Part shown: piece after piece, positions 44,009-57,100 of the stretch
Layout of the letters: each line of letters begins with the position of its first letter
Position numbering within the stretch: position 1 is the first letter of the stretch
Assembly (NCBI GenBank): GCA_036435485.1
Contig: CM071597.1
Span: 6,503,881-6,567,880, forward strand
Direction: 5' to 3'
Source of the DNA: Saposhnikovia divaricata
Taxonomy: Eukaryota > Streptophyta > Magnoliopsida > Apiales > Apiaceae
Length of the DNA: 64,000 nucleotides
Made by a program: the position numbers and the translations under genes
Notes under the pieces: generated by a model
The model's database searches: none
The model's input: only the letters and a program-made list of their open reading frames with translations
Told to the model about the DNA's origin: nothing

Positions 44009-46242
44009 CTAGTTAAATCTTTATCCCTGTTGTTAGACAAAAGATTCAACTCAACTGTTAAAACAAAAACCTTCAGAAATTGAAGGAAAAAAAATGATCT
44101 TTTTGATTCTTTGAGTAACTAGCTGCTCACAAGTACAACTAAATTTAAGACAAAGAATATCAACTAAATCTCCATAATCTATCTAAATTGCTGAAGCAAT
44201 AGAATAAATATTTTAGAACACCCATGAGTTTACTACAAGTCAATGTACACAAGAATCAACTTTTCATTCTCATTTTCAACTAAGAACGAACTAAGCAGAG
44301 AAAACACAACACTTGACCAAGTCTGTATTTATTTATTTTTTTGTTGACTAAATTCATTATTTATATTTTCATTTACTGTGAATGAATACAGTTTAGAACG
44401 TTATAACGATTAACAAGAAACAAACTAGTGATAAATGCGTATCTTCCCTCTTAAGCATTAAATTGAACTGAGGTGATATGATTCTTGTCATGGGTAGATC
44501 AAATAAATAAAATCTAGTGGAACTAAAGAAATTGTAGTACAATCTTATCTAGAAATAAAAAAAATTACATAACATGTGCGACTGCGCATACTATTTATAC
44601 AAGAACCGTTACAAACGATTTTTATAACATATCATATAGCAATACTATAAAAAATAAACTCCCTGCATTCACACCAAAGATCTACTTTACACCTTAGCTC
44701 GACATCGATAGTATGATATGTTAATATGATATGTTGTAATATATGTTTGTTATAGACCGAGATCCTTTATTAATATAAAACAGAGGGATGGGAAATGTTG
44801 AGTTTATCTGTTGCTTACCAAAAGGGTAGAGACTAGACTAGAGAGAGTGAGACTTGTTAGGCAAACCAAAGACCATTTCTTGGTATTAAAATCAAACGCG
44901 TTTGGTAGGGAAATTTTTAAAGACCGATGATGGGGATGCATACGTATAAAAACAAAAGAATGGGCAGTGTTTTTCTAACTTTTTTTTTTTTTTGACAGCA
45001 GGTTTTTCTAACTTCTCAGAACATAATTGTGGAATAATGAACTGAAAGCAGTGTGCACGGGCCCTTCACCTACTGTCTTATTGTGGTGCATGGACATTAT
45101 AATAGTTTACATGTTGGAGTTAGCTCATGTCGCATTTCTGTCGTTGCTATCACTTATTAGGTGATATTTAAATTTATGTAATTAACATAATAAGTACCGT
45201 TCTCCTTAAGGGACAGCTTGAGCCTTGATTGTCATTATTTCATTTTACTTAGGAAAATGGTAAAAATTGTTTTCCTAAAACAAAATTATTTATCATAACT
45301 TTTTTAATTTTATTTTGTATTCTCTTGGAATTTCAACAGTTAACTTTTGGGGTTCAACGTTTCTATTTTGGGTTTTATAAATATTTGGAACGACGAATAA
45401 ATGGTATACGAATTTAGGGTTAAAAATCCATCCGCCGAATTTAATACAAAAACATAATTTGAATTGACTATGTGATTATAAATTTTTTAATATTATTTGC
45501 AAATATATGTGCGGGAGAAAACAAAAAAAAAAACCACAAACCAAAACGCCACATAGTGTGGCGTTCCCCCTCTCAAAACACCACCTTAATTAGCGTTTCC
45601 CATCCCCCAACGCTGACGCGTATTTTAAGAAGCGTTTTAACCCCCTCTCTCCTCCAAAACGCTAGAGGCTTCAGTGTTTTTTAAAAAAAAGAAAAAAAAC
45701 CAAACGCTACACGCAACTGTGTTTTGGAGTGATATTTGGGGCCAAGTTTTTGAGTTATGATATTTGGGATCATTTGCTTTCAAATTGTGATATTTGGGGC
45801 TAACACCCTGAAAAAAATTGGATCAAAGAACACAATAAGAAGAAAAAGATGAAGGAGAAAAAAAATAATCAAAACTGTAGCTAAATTCATAATCGAAACC
45901 AAAGAACTCATATTAACTGATTGGGGAAAAAAATGACGATTAGAAATCTAAATCAATAAAAAAACACAACTGATTTGAAGAAGAAAACGAGATGAAAAAA
46001 TAATAGAAGCACATGTTTTAATTCAACATACGGAAGACATCACGTTCAGCTCTCAATCAATCAATTCAAGCTCTAGATACCATGATAAAGATACAGTTTG
46101 GGGAGAAAGCAGAAAAGTAGGGTTTTGTTATAATGAAACTTGTTATCGATTATATAGTCAACAACTGAATATTAATAAAAAAAAATTATCCTATTAACGG
46201 AAATTATTACAATAATGAAAGTATCCAACAATAATAATATTA
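44009..46242. other. Intergenic region upstream of XLG
   Basis: It contains the XLG 5' flank, possibly with a leader intron. A perfect hairpin AACGCCACA-tag-TGTGGCGTT lies at 45545-45565, within a segment with repeated AACGC/GCGTT words (about 45540-45720). No supported gene. Confidence 0.5.
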
Positions 46243-46250
46243 TATACTAC

Positions 46251-46552
46251 CAGGGACGGAACCAGAAAATATGGTTTGGAGGAGCGAAATTTGAATAAAA
46301 TTTTGGAAGACAAAAGTACCTATGTGACATTCTAGGTTCTCAAGAGCAATTCATGAATACATATGTATTGAAACCAAAATTATAAGAGATTTATAAATAT
46401 TTTTATGGGGACCATCAAGAATTATTAGTTTATGGGGGGACCAAATACATTATATAATCAAAATTTATATATAAAATTGAAGAAAACTAAGCACTTGGAG
46501 GATGTTTTGGGGGGACCATGGTCACCGCATGCCCCCCTTAAATCCGTCCCTG
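46251..46552. mobile_element. 302-bp hAT-type MITE
   Basis: Ends are CAGGGACGGA and TCCGTCCCTG (10-bp inverted repeats). The flanks carry the 8-bp direct repeat TATACTAC (46243-46250 and 46553-46560). This matches hAT superfamily target-site duplication length. No transposase. Confidence 0.9.
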
Positions 46553-46560
46553 TATACTAC

Positions 46561-48237
46561 CTTCGTTCCAATATATGTGATACTCTGACTTTTTCACGCA
46601 TTTTAATGCGTTCGGTTGAGGCACTTGTAAATAATTTTTTTTGATTTTTTGGTTTTTTGTAAAAATGTAGGATCTATATTTTTATACGAAATAAAAAAGT
46701 TTAAAAAAATATTATTTACAGTCTTTATAAGCAAATGGACCAAATTTTGTGTCCTGTTTCTTAATTTCTTTTGTTTATTCACACGAAAGGGGCCTATACT
46801 TGTACAGTCGTACTGGATCATTGGGCCTTCATAATACAACCCACCATACATTTTGTAGTACCCCTTCTTTGTCAAGCACATACATTTAATTCTGATCAAT
46901 TAGCAAGAAACTGAAAGTTTGATAAGTATACTTACAGAATATAATACTGACACTTCTTAATTGTTTAAAGAATTAATGGAAATTAGTGGAAATGATAAGG
47001 ATATAAGTCGAATTCTAAAATGATCATATATTTTTCATATTTCAATATAATTCTGAATTATATGTATAACCTTATTATATTTAAAGAATAAAATATATCT
47101 ACAGTTATCATTTTCCTAAAGTTAACTATTAAACTAAGGAAATTTTATAAAATATTTCCATTTATGATGTTAGAAATAAAGGTGACCAAATTTATGAATT
47201 AACAAATGTATTTGTGCTATCAATTAGTCATCCAATCATTGGAATATTATTTTGAAAATTAAATATTGAAAATTGTATAATAATTATTACTTTTAATAAA
47301 ATAATCTTATAACCATAAACTACTTGATTTTAGAAGATTAATCTACATACATTTTACTCATATTTAAATTAAAATATTAACATAAAACTAATCAAAGCCT
47401 CCATATTGATTATCTATTGGAACATGTACTATTATAATTGTTGATTTGTATTATTACAACTGTTTTCTATGTAAAGCTTCCTAGGATATAAAATTTCAAA
47501 CGGAAAATGTATTTGCACAAAAGTATAGCATGCATGTGAATTGTGAAACATGTGAAATATAGGGAACAAAATTTACATTGTCGAACCAAGGGCTTATGCA
47601 TGGTACAACATTTAAACCACGTAAACATACAGAATAGGTCAGAGTGTCAGACAGAAATTTGAGCCGTGTGTTTTGACATTACACGTATATGGGCTGATTG
47701 TGGTATGCATTACTGGATACACAAACTTCTACTGGGTCGGTGATCAAGCTTTGGATCTCGATTCATCTTTGTTGCTACGCGATTAGGAATAGACGGGACG
47801 GGTGAAATGACCATCTAATGCGATTAACTATTTTTCACAACAAAATTAAAATGGAGGGATATTTGTTAAGAAGTTTCGAACTTAAGTTTACATCAAAAAA
47901 ATAAAAAATAAACACACCACACAAATTTAGTTTTTCTAGTGTTAGACACATATCGATGAATGATGATCTAACACAATCTACACAGATGTTGGGTACCCCG
48001 ACCAAGTCATACTATGTGAACTCAAATTTCATGAAAACACAGTCATATTACATAGCTACGATATCAAAATTTGTTCAATTTTACAACTTTGTTTTGAAAT
48101 CCACTCATTTCAATATGATGCAAACTTCATTTCTCCCTTTCATATTTACCCAGTAATACACATAGACACAACACCATCAACCCAAACACCACAGCCATTC
48201 AGCCATCCATGTTGACATCCACGGCGGCGCGTGCCCT
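46561..48237. other. AT-rich intergenic region
   Basis: It begins with a MITE-like CTTCGTTCCAATATATGTGATACT segment of Stowaway flavour. No matching inverted end was found. No supported gene. Confidence 0.45.
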
Positions 48238-49584
48238 TCATTCTCCGTAATGATCAACCTCATGCGCGTGTTCAGACAACCGCCAAACCTTCACGGAACT
48301 ATCCAAACTCCCACTATACAATCTCCACCGTTGCTCCTCATCCTCCTCAGATTCCTCACTAATACTCCCCTCCTCCTCCACAATACTCAAACACTTCACC
48401 GGCCCAGTGTGCCCCACCAACACCGTCAAACACGAGTGGTCCCCACTCTCCTCTTTTCTCCACACACAAATATTCTTATCAGCGGACCCACTCACAACTA
48501 AATTTCCCGCCACAGCCAAACACAACACCGCCATCTTATGTCCTTTCAACGCGCCGCCGTAATACAAGCTCTTCTTCTCACGCATCCAATAACTAATCAA
48601 CCCATCCGACGCGCCACTATAAACCACCCCACTTTCCGCAACCGCAACCGCCGTCACCGCGAACTCTTGTTTCAACAATGTTTGCACCAAAACATGCCTC
48701 ATCACCTTTTTTACCACCTCTCTACGCCACATTTTTACCGTACCATCAGCTGACCCTGTAAAAACCAAACCATCATGCACTGCAACAGCATTTACCGCGT
48801 CATCATGAGCATTTACCGATTCCATGCATTTTAAATCGGATAATCTCCAAATTTTTACCGTTTTATCCCATGAACCGGAATATAATAAACCGTTTTCTTC
48901 ATCTAAACTCATGCATGAAATCGCATCATAATGTTTAATCCACGGCACGTTACGATGTCGTCGAACCTTAACGTAACTTTTCGGATTCATCGAACTTTTA
49001 ATATAATCTTTACTAGTAGGTAAATTTCCAATGCGCTTGTACACTCTTTTTTGCCCTACTGGAACTTGCCACACCCTAATTTTACCATCTTGATGACCGG
49101 TAAAAATTTTGTTACCCGTAACAATAATGGCCTTAACTAATCCGCTGTGCGATTTGAACCCCGAGAACTCTTTTAAATTTTTCCAAACATGTATATTCTG
49201 GCTTTCTGATCCGGTATATAAAATGTTACCGGATGCAGCTAGCGAATATATGTGACCTTCTTCGCGAACAAGTGAGCCGATAAGTCCTGGTTGCCATGAA
49301 CACGTATCGTTTATGTCCGAAGATGGTTGATGAATCCATGGTGAATTTACGTAAGGAGAAATCGGTTGATTCCAGGGAGAAAATACGTACGGAGAAGCGG
49401 AGGGTGTGTCGTATAAAGGCGGGCTCGGGACGGAGGCACTACTCAACCGGTGATGGACGAATTCGACATCTTCTTCGTTGTTTAAGACGTTTATATCCGA
49501 ATGTAGTAGTAGGGTTTCTAACTTTTGTCGCGGTCGTGTTTGATTTTCTGTCACGACCGTTTTAATGACTTTCTGGTTCGTCAT
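48238..49584 (-). CDS. JGB: JINGUBANG-like WD40-repeat protein, single exon, 448 aa
   Basis: About seven WD40 blades are visible: GHIYSLAASGNILYTGSES...VWKN; LVKAIIVTGNKIFTGHQDGK...VW; AISCMSLDEENGLLYSGSWD...IW; DAVNAVAVHDGLVFTGSADG...MW; AVTAVAVAESGVVYSGASDG...YW; AVLCLAVAGNLVVSGSADK...VW; PVKCLSIV...LYSGSLDS...VW. The blocks ...WKNLKEFSGFKS and VRRHRNVPWIKH are characteristic of the plant JINGUBANG group, whose founding member restrains pollen germination. The frame is open upstream to 49968. The ATG at 49582-49584 (MTNQKVIK) was chosen because it follows a TATA box by about 140 bp and gives the family-typical length. The acidic SEESEEDEEQR insert in the last blade is a local feature. Confidence 0.85.
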   Translation of the reverse strand: MTNQKVIKTVVTENQTRPRQKLETLLLHSDINVLNNEEDVEFVHHRLSSASVPSPPLYDTPSASPYVFSPWNQPISPYVNSPWIHQPSSDINDTCSWQPGLIGSLVREEGHIYSLAASGNILYTGSESQNIHVWKNLKEFSGFKSHSGLVKAIIVTGNKIFTGHQDGKIRVWQVPVGQKRVYKRIGNLPTSKDYIKSSMNPKSYVKVRRHRNVPWIKHYDAISCMSLDEENGLLYSGSWDKTVKIWRLSDLKCMESVNAHDDAVNAVAVHDGLVFTGSADGTVKMWRREVVKKVMRHVLVQTLLKQEFAVTAVAVAESGVVYSGASDGLISYWMREKKSLYYGGALKGHKMAVLCLAVAGNLVVSGSADKNICVWRKEESGDHSCLTVLVGHTGPVKCLSIVEEEGSISEESEEDEEQRWRLYSGSLDSSVKVWRLSEHAHEVDHYGE

Positions 49585-49720
49585 TTTGTTCACCAGCGGG
49601 ATATACTGAGTATGTTTAGTTTCGATTATACGATAGTATATATAATGTTGATGAGAGGTTTGTGAAGGATAAGATTTTGATTGAAAGAAAATTGAAGATG
49701 GGAAATGAAATGCGGAGGGG

Positions 49721-49728
49721 TTTATATA
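49721..49728 (-). promoter_or_regulatory. TATA box of the JINGUBANG-like gene
   Basis: Minus-strand TATATAAAC lies about 140 bp upstream of the selected ATG. Confidence 0.65.
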
Positions 49729-49729
49729 A

Positions 49730-50941
49730 GGAAGAGGAGAGAAGAGAAGGCAACGTGAGTTGAATGAACAAAAGGGGTTGGCTAAAATTAGGTGACTGGA
49801 AGGTGGAATAAAGGACACGTGTAAAGGATGATGCGTATGCAAGAGATGTATCATGTATGTAAAAGGAGAACTTGGAACCGGCTGTTCCGGTAAAAAGGAG
49901 CTGACCAAAAGTGGTCTTTGAAAGCGTGTGAATAGAAATATCCATTGCAGATTTGCAGTGGTGACCAAAATGGTTGCAGGAGTGAAGAAACTGAGAGCGA
50001 AAGGAGAAAAGGTGATTAAAGTTCTTTTAAGAGCTTTTGAAGTCGATCAACTGGTAAGATCGTTTCGAAACAATTTAAAGTCAGATATTTTTTCTGATTT
50101 TGTTGCGCTTATGAATCCAACTAAGATGAGTTCCATTAAACTTGATTCATTGGTGTGAAGGTTCGAAATCTCGACATTCCGTACATAATCTCGTTTTTAA
50201 ACGTTGGTATCAGCAGTAACGAAGTCTGAAAGCCTGATTAAAACATTGACAAATTAGATTTCAAAAAAAAAACATTGACACATTAAATTTTAGAAGAGGC
50301 CATATACACTGTATAATTAAATTAGATTGCGTCACGCCAAATATAACTAAAATAATTTTCACGTTGATGTAGTTTCACGCGCCAATGAATAAATGTAGAA
50401 ATGTCAACGGCCCACAACAAGTTGGATACAGTTGACACGTACCACATTTAGAATAAGTCACTGATTAATTTAGAAATTATTACGTACTATAAATACATTT
50501 TAAAATTAATAAAGTGAGACACACAGGACTAATTAGCACAGTAAGCAATATCTTCGTTTCTAGAAACTTACACCTGCCTGTTTATCGCAACAATACAATT
50601 TCACTAATTTGTACTCCTAGTAACAATTTAACACGTTTAAATTACCTATTTATCGAAGTAGTAATTGATATACAATCTATTATTGGATTGCATTTTTTGA
50701 CTTCTTAACACAAAAAAACATGAAAGAAAAAAATGGTTTCAGGTTACACGGAAAGTATGACCTATAATTTCTATTATAAATCGTACAAAAATGAAAGAAA
50801 ACATGATTTTTTAACACGTATGTATGCGATATAAAATTAATTGCAATAATTTTAGAAAAATTATCAAAAATATTTGTATTTTTAAATTTGCTTTCAAAGC
50901 AATGATAACAATTGTATACGATGTTCGGCTAGACCAGTTAC
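49730..50941. other. Intergenic region before the Tat element
   Basis: A 76-codon plus-strand ORF at 49928-50158 has no recognisable domain and overlaps the upstream frame of the WD40 gene. No supported gene. It borders the left end of the next element. Confidence 0.4.
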
Positions 50942-50946
50942 ATTTC

Positions 50947-51681
50947 TGATAAGTACCCGCTGATAGCCATCAGCGGGCACCCGCTAATACGTAATAATAT
51001 TAACCCTCTAAAAACACAATTGTGGAATACTTGACAAAGTATATCTAATTTCAAAAGTATTATTCCAAATAACAAAAGAATACCCACAAAAAGTATTTCA
51101 AATCATCATACTAATCCACTTGCACAAAAATATCTTGCTTTATCCACTTGCATAAAGGTACATCCACTTGCCCACTTGCATGCCCACTTGCATAAAGGTA
51201 TCTTACTCCATAAGGCAAAGAAGCAATATAATATTCAAAGACACCCATGTGCAAGAGACAGAATCTGATCAAAGCAGTCCAAGTGGCAGAATCAAGGTAT
51301 GTTTAAGGGGACATCAATCACTGTTCCAATAGTGGCTCACTGTAGCTTTAACGGCACAACTAGTGGGCGACAGTGATTGAAGAACCCAACCTATAAATAC
51401 CCCCATTCTACACACACATAAGGGGATCCGGAAAACACACAAAAAAAGATACAATCCTTTCAGACACAGAAAAGCTCTCTACAATACTCTTTCACACACG
51501 ATATATTTTCACCAGTCCGATTATTATTATTTCCGATTACTGATTCTCACACCGGAGGTGCTTGACGGCCACCACCCCGGGCAAGCATTGTTTTGCAGGC
51601 ACCCCAAACCCAGGTGAAGTACTTCCGGTAAAGCACCCGGAACAGTGATCGGAAGCCTCTAATCGGCCGTGGGAATTATCA
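50947..51681 (+). repeat. 5' LTR of the Tat element
   Basis: Starts TGATAAGTACCCGC and ends AATTATCA. A perfect hairpin CCCGCTGAT-agcc-ATCAGCGGG lies 10 bp inside the left end. TATA box TATAAATA is at 51391-51398. Confidence 0.95.
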
Positions 51682-51837
51682 TTTGGCGCTAGAAGGAGGG
51701 CGTTTATTTTCTTGAAGAAAATTCCCTCACCTGCTCTAACCAACACGACAAAAATCCCAACACAAGAACCTCGCATTCGAGAGAAACCAAACACATACAC
51801 ATTGCCAAAATAGCCCCGAGTACCCGATCCAAAACCA

Positions 51838-54126
51838 TGACAGATAACCAAGAGGAGCAGCAAAGAGAACTAAAAACAAACGTCCCCCCCCACAAACCCA
51901 CAAAATAATCAGTTAACAAATCACCCCCCCAACAAAGATAACCAGGAACAACCGCTTAGCCTGAACCTCGCAGGATTCAACCAGCAACAAGTAGATTTAA
52001 TCATGCAAATAACTTCAGCTTTTCCGCAGCAAGGGCAGCCAATACCACAGGGCTCCCAAGTCCGCTCTCACAACGACCAAGACCAAGAGGTACACAGTCA
52101 GCCTAAAAAGGCTAACTCGGCTTTCTCTCGACTAGGCTCCTCCCAGAACACAAACCACAAAAAACACGGAAAAGGTCACCACAGGCCGGAAACATGGGAA
52201 CAGAATAGAAAAGAAAGAGACCTGAGAAAAATCATCAACGACAAGAAGACCGCATATGAGAAAGTGTTAGCGGAATATGATAGCCAAAGGCGGGGAGAAC
52301 GGTTCCCCATCCGCCCGCACGAAACAGAGAATACCCAACCCTCAAATGCAGACATGATGCACACCATCATGGAGCTAAAGAGAAAAATAGAGGGCACAAG
52401 CGAACCAGAAACAAACGGGTCACCCTTTACCGCAAGATTAGAAGCGGAGCCTAGGCAAAAAGACATCAAGCACCATAGCTTCAATTCTTTCGACGGGCTG
52501 GGCGACCCGGAGGAACATCTCAGCTATTTCGACCAACTGGCCCTCCATTACGAGTATAATGATCTCACAAGGTGCCGTTTCTTCGCCGCGACTCTCCGCG
52601 GTAACGCCCAGAGATGGTTCTGTCGATTGACCGCCAGATCCGTTGATACCTGGTTAGAATTCAAGAAACTTTTTCTAAACAAGTTCAAAGCAAACCAGCA
52701 ACACGAGGTGCACACCGTGTTTTTGGAAACAGTCGCGCAACGCAACGAAGAAACCTTGCAGAACTACATCGACCGCTTCAAAGAGGCCGTTAACAAGGTC
52801 GTTTGTGTCAATGAGACAGAAGCTTTGGTTCACCTAAGAAGAGGACTCAACCCCTACGAATGTGAGAAGTATGTATGCAAACTCATGGAAGCTAAACCTA
52901 CCACCTTGGCAAAAGCATATGACCTGGCTTCACAGGCCATCAATGAAGCCAAATCTTTGAATGTGCTTAGGCAATCCAGGGCACCGCCCACTCAATCCTA
53001 CTTCCAAAGAGAAAGATACACGCCCTATCAAAGGCAAACACCGGCCCTAAATCAGGTACAAACCACTCACGGGCCGTCACCTCCTGCCCAAAAGACACAG
53101 CCCGCAATCCCAGTAAGAGACCGCTTAGGGCCAACAAACCCGCGGCGGATAGATAGGCGTCCCGAGCCAAAATGGACGGACTTCACACTCCCCAGGGCAA
53201 CCATTCTACGAGAAATCAGGGGAAAGCCTTTCTACCTACCACCAGCCCCAATGTACACACTACCTGAAGACAGGTCGAAGGACAAGCACTGCGACTACCA
53301 CGAAACACATGGCCACACTACGGAGAGCTGCTTGTCCCTCAAATACTTCCTGGAAAGGCAATTAAAAGCGGGCAACCTATCCCAATACTTGCCCAGACAA
53401 ATACAAGGGGCAGCCACGTCTCAAGGGCAGGACAGAAACATCGTACATACCGTTTTTGGCGGACAATCCTCCCCGCCAAGAGAGGAGCGTGACATTTATG
53501 AGATATACGAAGGACCCCCGAATATCATTACTTTTACTGACGCGGACTATGAGGGTATTAACCCGAATCACACTGAGGCACTAGTTGTGTCATTGGGCGT
53601 GGCCAACAACGAGGTAAAGAGAATCCTTGTGGATAATGGATCCTCAGTCGACATCTGTTTCAAACACACATGGGACAGGCTCAAGTTGAATGGCGAGAAA
53701 CTCGAACCCTGTCCTGATGAAACACCACTTTACGGTTTTGGCCACAACGCTGTCCCAATTGCGGGCATTACTAGACTACCCGTTTATTTCGGCAAATCAC
53801 CCAGGCAAGTATGTCGAACGATCAAGTTCTATGTCATCAATACTGCATCTTCCTACAACATGATTCTAGGGAGGCCCACACTGAACACACTCAAAGCAGT
53901 CACCTCCACCCCGCATCTAAAGATCAAATTTCCTACTCTGAACGGGGTGGGAGAAATCAAGGGGGATTCCGAAACTTCCAAAAGATGCTACGGCATAGCA
54001 CTCACCCTGGGTAAAACTGAACCCAGCAACCTCCGTAGAGAAAAGGCAAATAAGAGGAAAAGGGAAAAAAGACAAAGACACATTGAACATCAACAAAATA
54101 ACCGCAAAAGAAAGAAAGAGGTATAG
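51838..54126 (+). pseudogene. Gag-protease of the Tat element
   Basis: The long frame runs 52003-54126, but an ATG at 51838 in the same frame (MTDNQEEQQRE) is probably the true start. Between them, an 8-C and a 7-C run carry apparent compensating one-base shifts that leave a TAA. Domains are a Gag capsid region near residues 150-310 (FDGLGDPEEHLSYFDQLALH, RCRFFAATLRGNAQRWFCRL, LVHLRRGLNPYE), a CCHC-like knuckle (CDYHETHGHTTESC) and an aspartic protease (ILVDNGSSVDICF). The frame ends in a basic RKRKKEV tail and TAG at 54124-54126, exactly before pol in the same frame. Confidence 0.9.
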
Positions 54127-57100
54127 TTCATCGACGGGCCCGACCCGCAACGAATAGATGCAAATCTCTTGAAGTGTCTCAAACGGGATGAGAAACCGCC
54201 AATAAGCCCCGCGGTGCAGACAGAAAAAATAGAAGTTGTGCCCGGAGAAGCAAACAAAAGTGTGAGTGTGGGAACGGGCTTTGATTCAGTCTTTAAGGCT
54301 GGCCTTACAGACCTCCTAAGAAAATATGCCGATGTCTTTGCATGGAGCCCGAAGGACATGCCAGGTCTGGACGAGTCGGTAGCAATCCACAAACTGAATG
54401 TGGACCCGGAGAAGGCCCCCAAAATACAGAAAAGAAGGAATTTCGCTCCTGAGCGACAACAGGCAATTGACGTCGAAATTGACAAACTCTTAGACGCGGA
54501 TTTAATTTGCGAAGTCACCTACCCAAAATGGGTCGCGAATGTAGTACTGGTAAAAAAGGCCAACGGCAAATGGAGAATGTGCGTGGATTACACTGACCTA
54601 AACAAAGCATGCCCAAAAGACCCGTACCCCCTCCCCTCAATGGATCAACTCATTGACGCAACAGCGGGTCACCTAATGCTGAGTTTCATGGACGCATACT
54701 CCGGTTACAATCAGATCAAAATGTCGCCGGAAGACAGAGAGAAAACAGCCTTCATTACACACAGAAGGGTCTATTGCTACAAAGTCATGCCTTTTGGATT
54801 AATCAACGCGGGCGCCACATTCCAAAAGACAATGAACAAAATCTTCGGTAGTCAGATAGGCCGCAACATGGAGGTATATGTGGACGATCTCATAGTAAAG
54901 TCTCTCTTAACGACTTATCATTTACAAGACTTGGAGGAATGTTTCTCAACCCTCAGAAAACACAATATGAAGCTCAACCCGGACAAATGTGCGTTCGCAC
55001 TAGACGCGGGCAAATTCTTGGGATTTTTGGTATCGCACAGGGGCATTGAGGCCAACCCCGAAAAAATAAAAGCAATCATCGACATGCAACCGCCAAGGAC
55101 CTTAAAGGAGATACAAAAGTTAACAGGGAGACTAGCAGCCCTCAGAAGGTTCATAGCAAAATTGGCCGACAGATGTCTTCCGTTCTTTGATACCCTGAAG
55201 GGAGCAACAAAAACAAAGAAAATCTCCTGGACAGAGGAATGCCAGAAAGCCTTCGAGGATCTTAAAACCTATCTCTCCTCTGCTCCCCTACTAACGGTCG
55301 CGGCTCCTTCCGAACCGCTATCACTATACTTATCTGCAACAGACAAGGCTGTATGAGCCGTACTGATCAAAGAAGAAAAAGCCGAGCAAAAGCCCGTCTA
55401 TTATGTCAGCCAAGCACTTAAAGACGCAGAAACTCGCTATCCTAATGTTCAAAAGTTTGCTCTGGCTCTGGTAATGGCAAGCAGAAAGTTAAGACATTAC
55501 TTCCAAGGCAGGCAAATTCGGGTTATCACAGACCAACCGCTGAGAAAAATACTGCACAAACCGGACCTATCTGGTAGACTAATCAATTGGGCTGTAGAGC
55601 TTGGTCAATTTGATTTGAAATACAAGCCAAGAACCGCAATCAAAGCACAAGCACTGGCGGACTTTGTCACCGAATGTTCATTCACCGTAAGGGAAGAAAC
55701 AGTACTAGCGGAGAGCGGGGTCATCACCGATAACAATTGGCAGTTATACGTGGACGGTTCCTCCACCAACACCCGCTGTGGGGCAGGATTAATCCTTACT
55801 AGCCCCAACGGTTTCCAAGTCAGACAGGCCATACAGCTAAACTTTAAAGCAACAAATAACCAGGCAGAGTACGAGGCACTCCTCGCCGGTTTAACGTTGG
55901 CAAGAAACTTACAAGTCAAAGAAATCACCATCTACAGCGACTCACAACTCATAGTCCGCCAGACGACGGGGGATTATTCTACCAAAGATACGAGCCTCGG
56001 CAAGTACCAGGAAATGGTACAAGTTATGCTATCCCAATTTGAGAAACATACCCTCGAACAAATAGACAGAACGGATAATACAGTGGCGGACATGTTATCC
56101 AAACTAACAAAAGGAGAAAAAGCAAGTAGCGACACAGTCTATTTCGAGGAACTGCAAACTTCCAGCATTAACAGTCTGCCTGTAATGGAGATAGGCCCGC
56201 AACAGGATACTTGGATGACTCCCTATATCCGGTACTTAAAAGATGGCACCCTGCCCGATGACAACATTAAAGCTAAGGTACTCAAATCTCAAGCGGTAAA
56301 GTACTTTATTCAAGAAGACACTTTGTACAAAAGGAGCTTTGATTCTCCCATACTCAAGTGTGTTGATGAAGAAGAGGCTCTATACTGCATGAGAGAAGTC
56401 CACGAAGGCATCTGTGGCAACCACATGGCTGGAAAGGCACTAGCACATAAAATACTCAGACAAGGCTATTACTGGCCCAAGATGCACAAAGAATGCAAAG
56501 CTTTCACAAAGAAGTGCCACCAATGCCAACTATTCAGCAACATGTCCCGGAAAGCGCCAGCCCTTCCAGCAGCAATATTGTCCCCAATACCCTTTGCGGT
56601 TTGGGGCATCGACATAATGGGACCCTTCCCTAAAGCCAAGGGTGACCTACAATACGTAATGGTCGCCATCGATTACATGACTAAGTGGGCTGAAGCAAAG
56701 GCACTTAAGAACGTCACACAGGATAATGCAATCCGTTTTGTCACGGATCAAGTCATCACGAGATTCGGGATCCCGGTGGTACTCATATCCGACAACGGGA
56801 CACAGTTTGTTGGATCGAAATTTACAAAATTCCTATCCGACCACGGGATAAAACACAAGAAAGCTTCTGTCTGCCACCCACAGAGCAACGGACAGGTCGA
56901 AGTAACTAACCGCACCATTGTTCGAGGCCTGGAAAAAAGGCTGACTACTTCCAAAAAGAAATGGCCTCATGAGTTGCCTAACGTCCTTTGGGCATACCGG
57001 ACGTCAGCTAGGGCAAGTACAGGGGAAACCCCGTTCAAACTAGCTTTCGGCACGGAAGCTCTTGCTCCAATCGAGATTGGATCCCCATCCTACCGAGCTG

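Noticed and set aside
46561..46640. Stowaway MITE start (CTTCGTTCC...)
   Set aside because: No matching inverted end and no TA duplication pair could be found.
49585..49968. N-terminal extension of the WD40 protein to 576 aa
   Set aside because: It would start upstream of the TATA box and has no similarity to the family; the shorter start at 49584 fits better.
49928..50158. 76-codon plus-strand ORF
   Set aside because: No domain, no promoter, overlaps the upstream region of the WD40 gene on the other strand.
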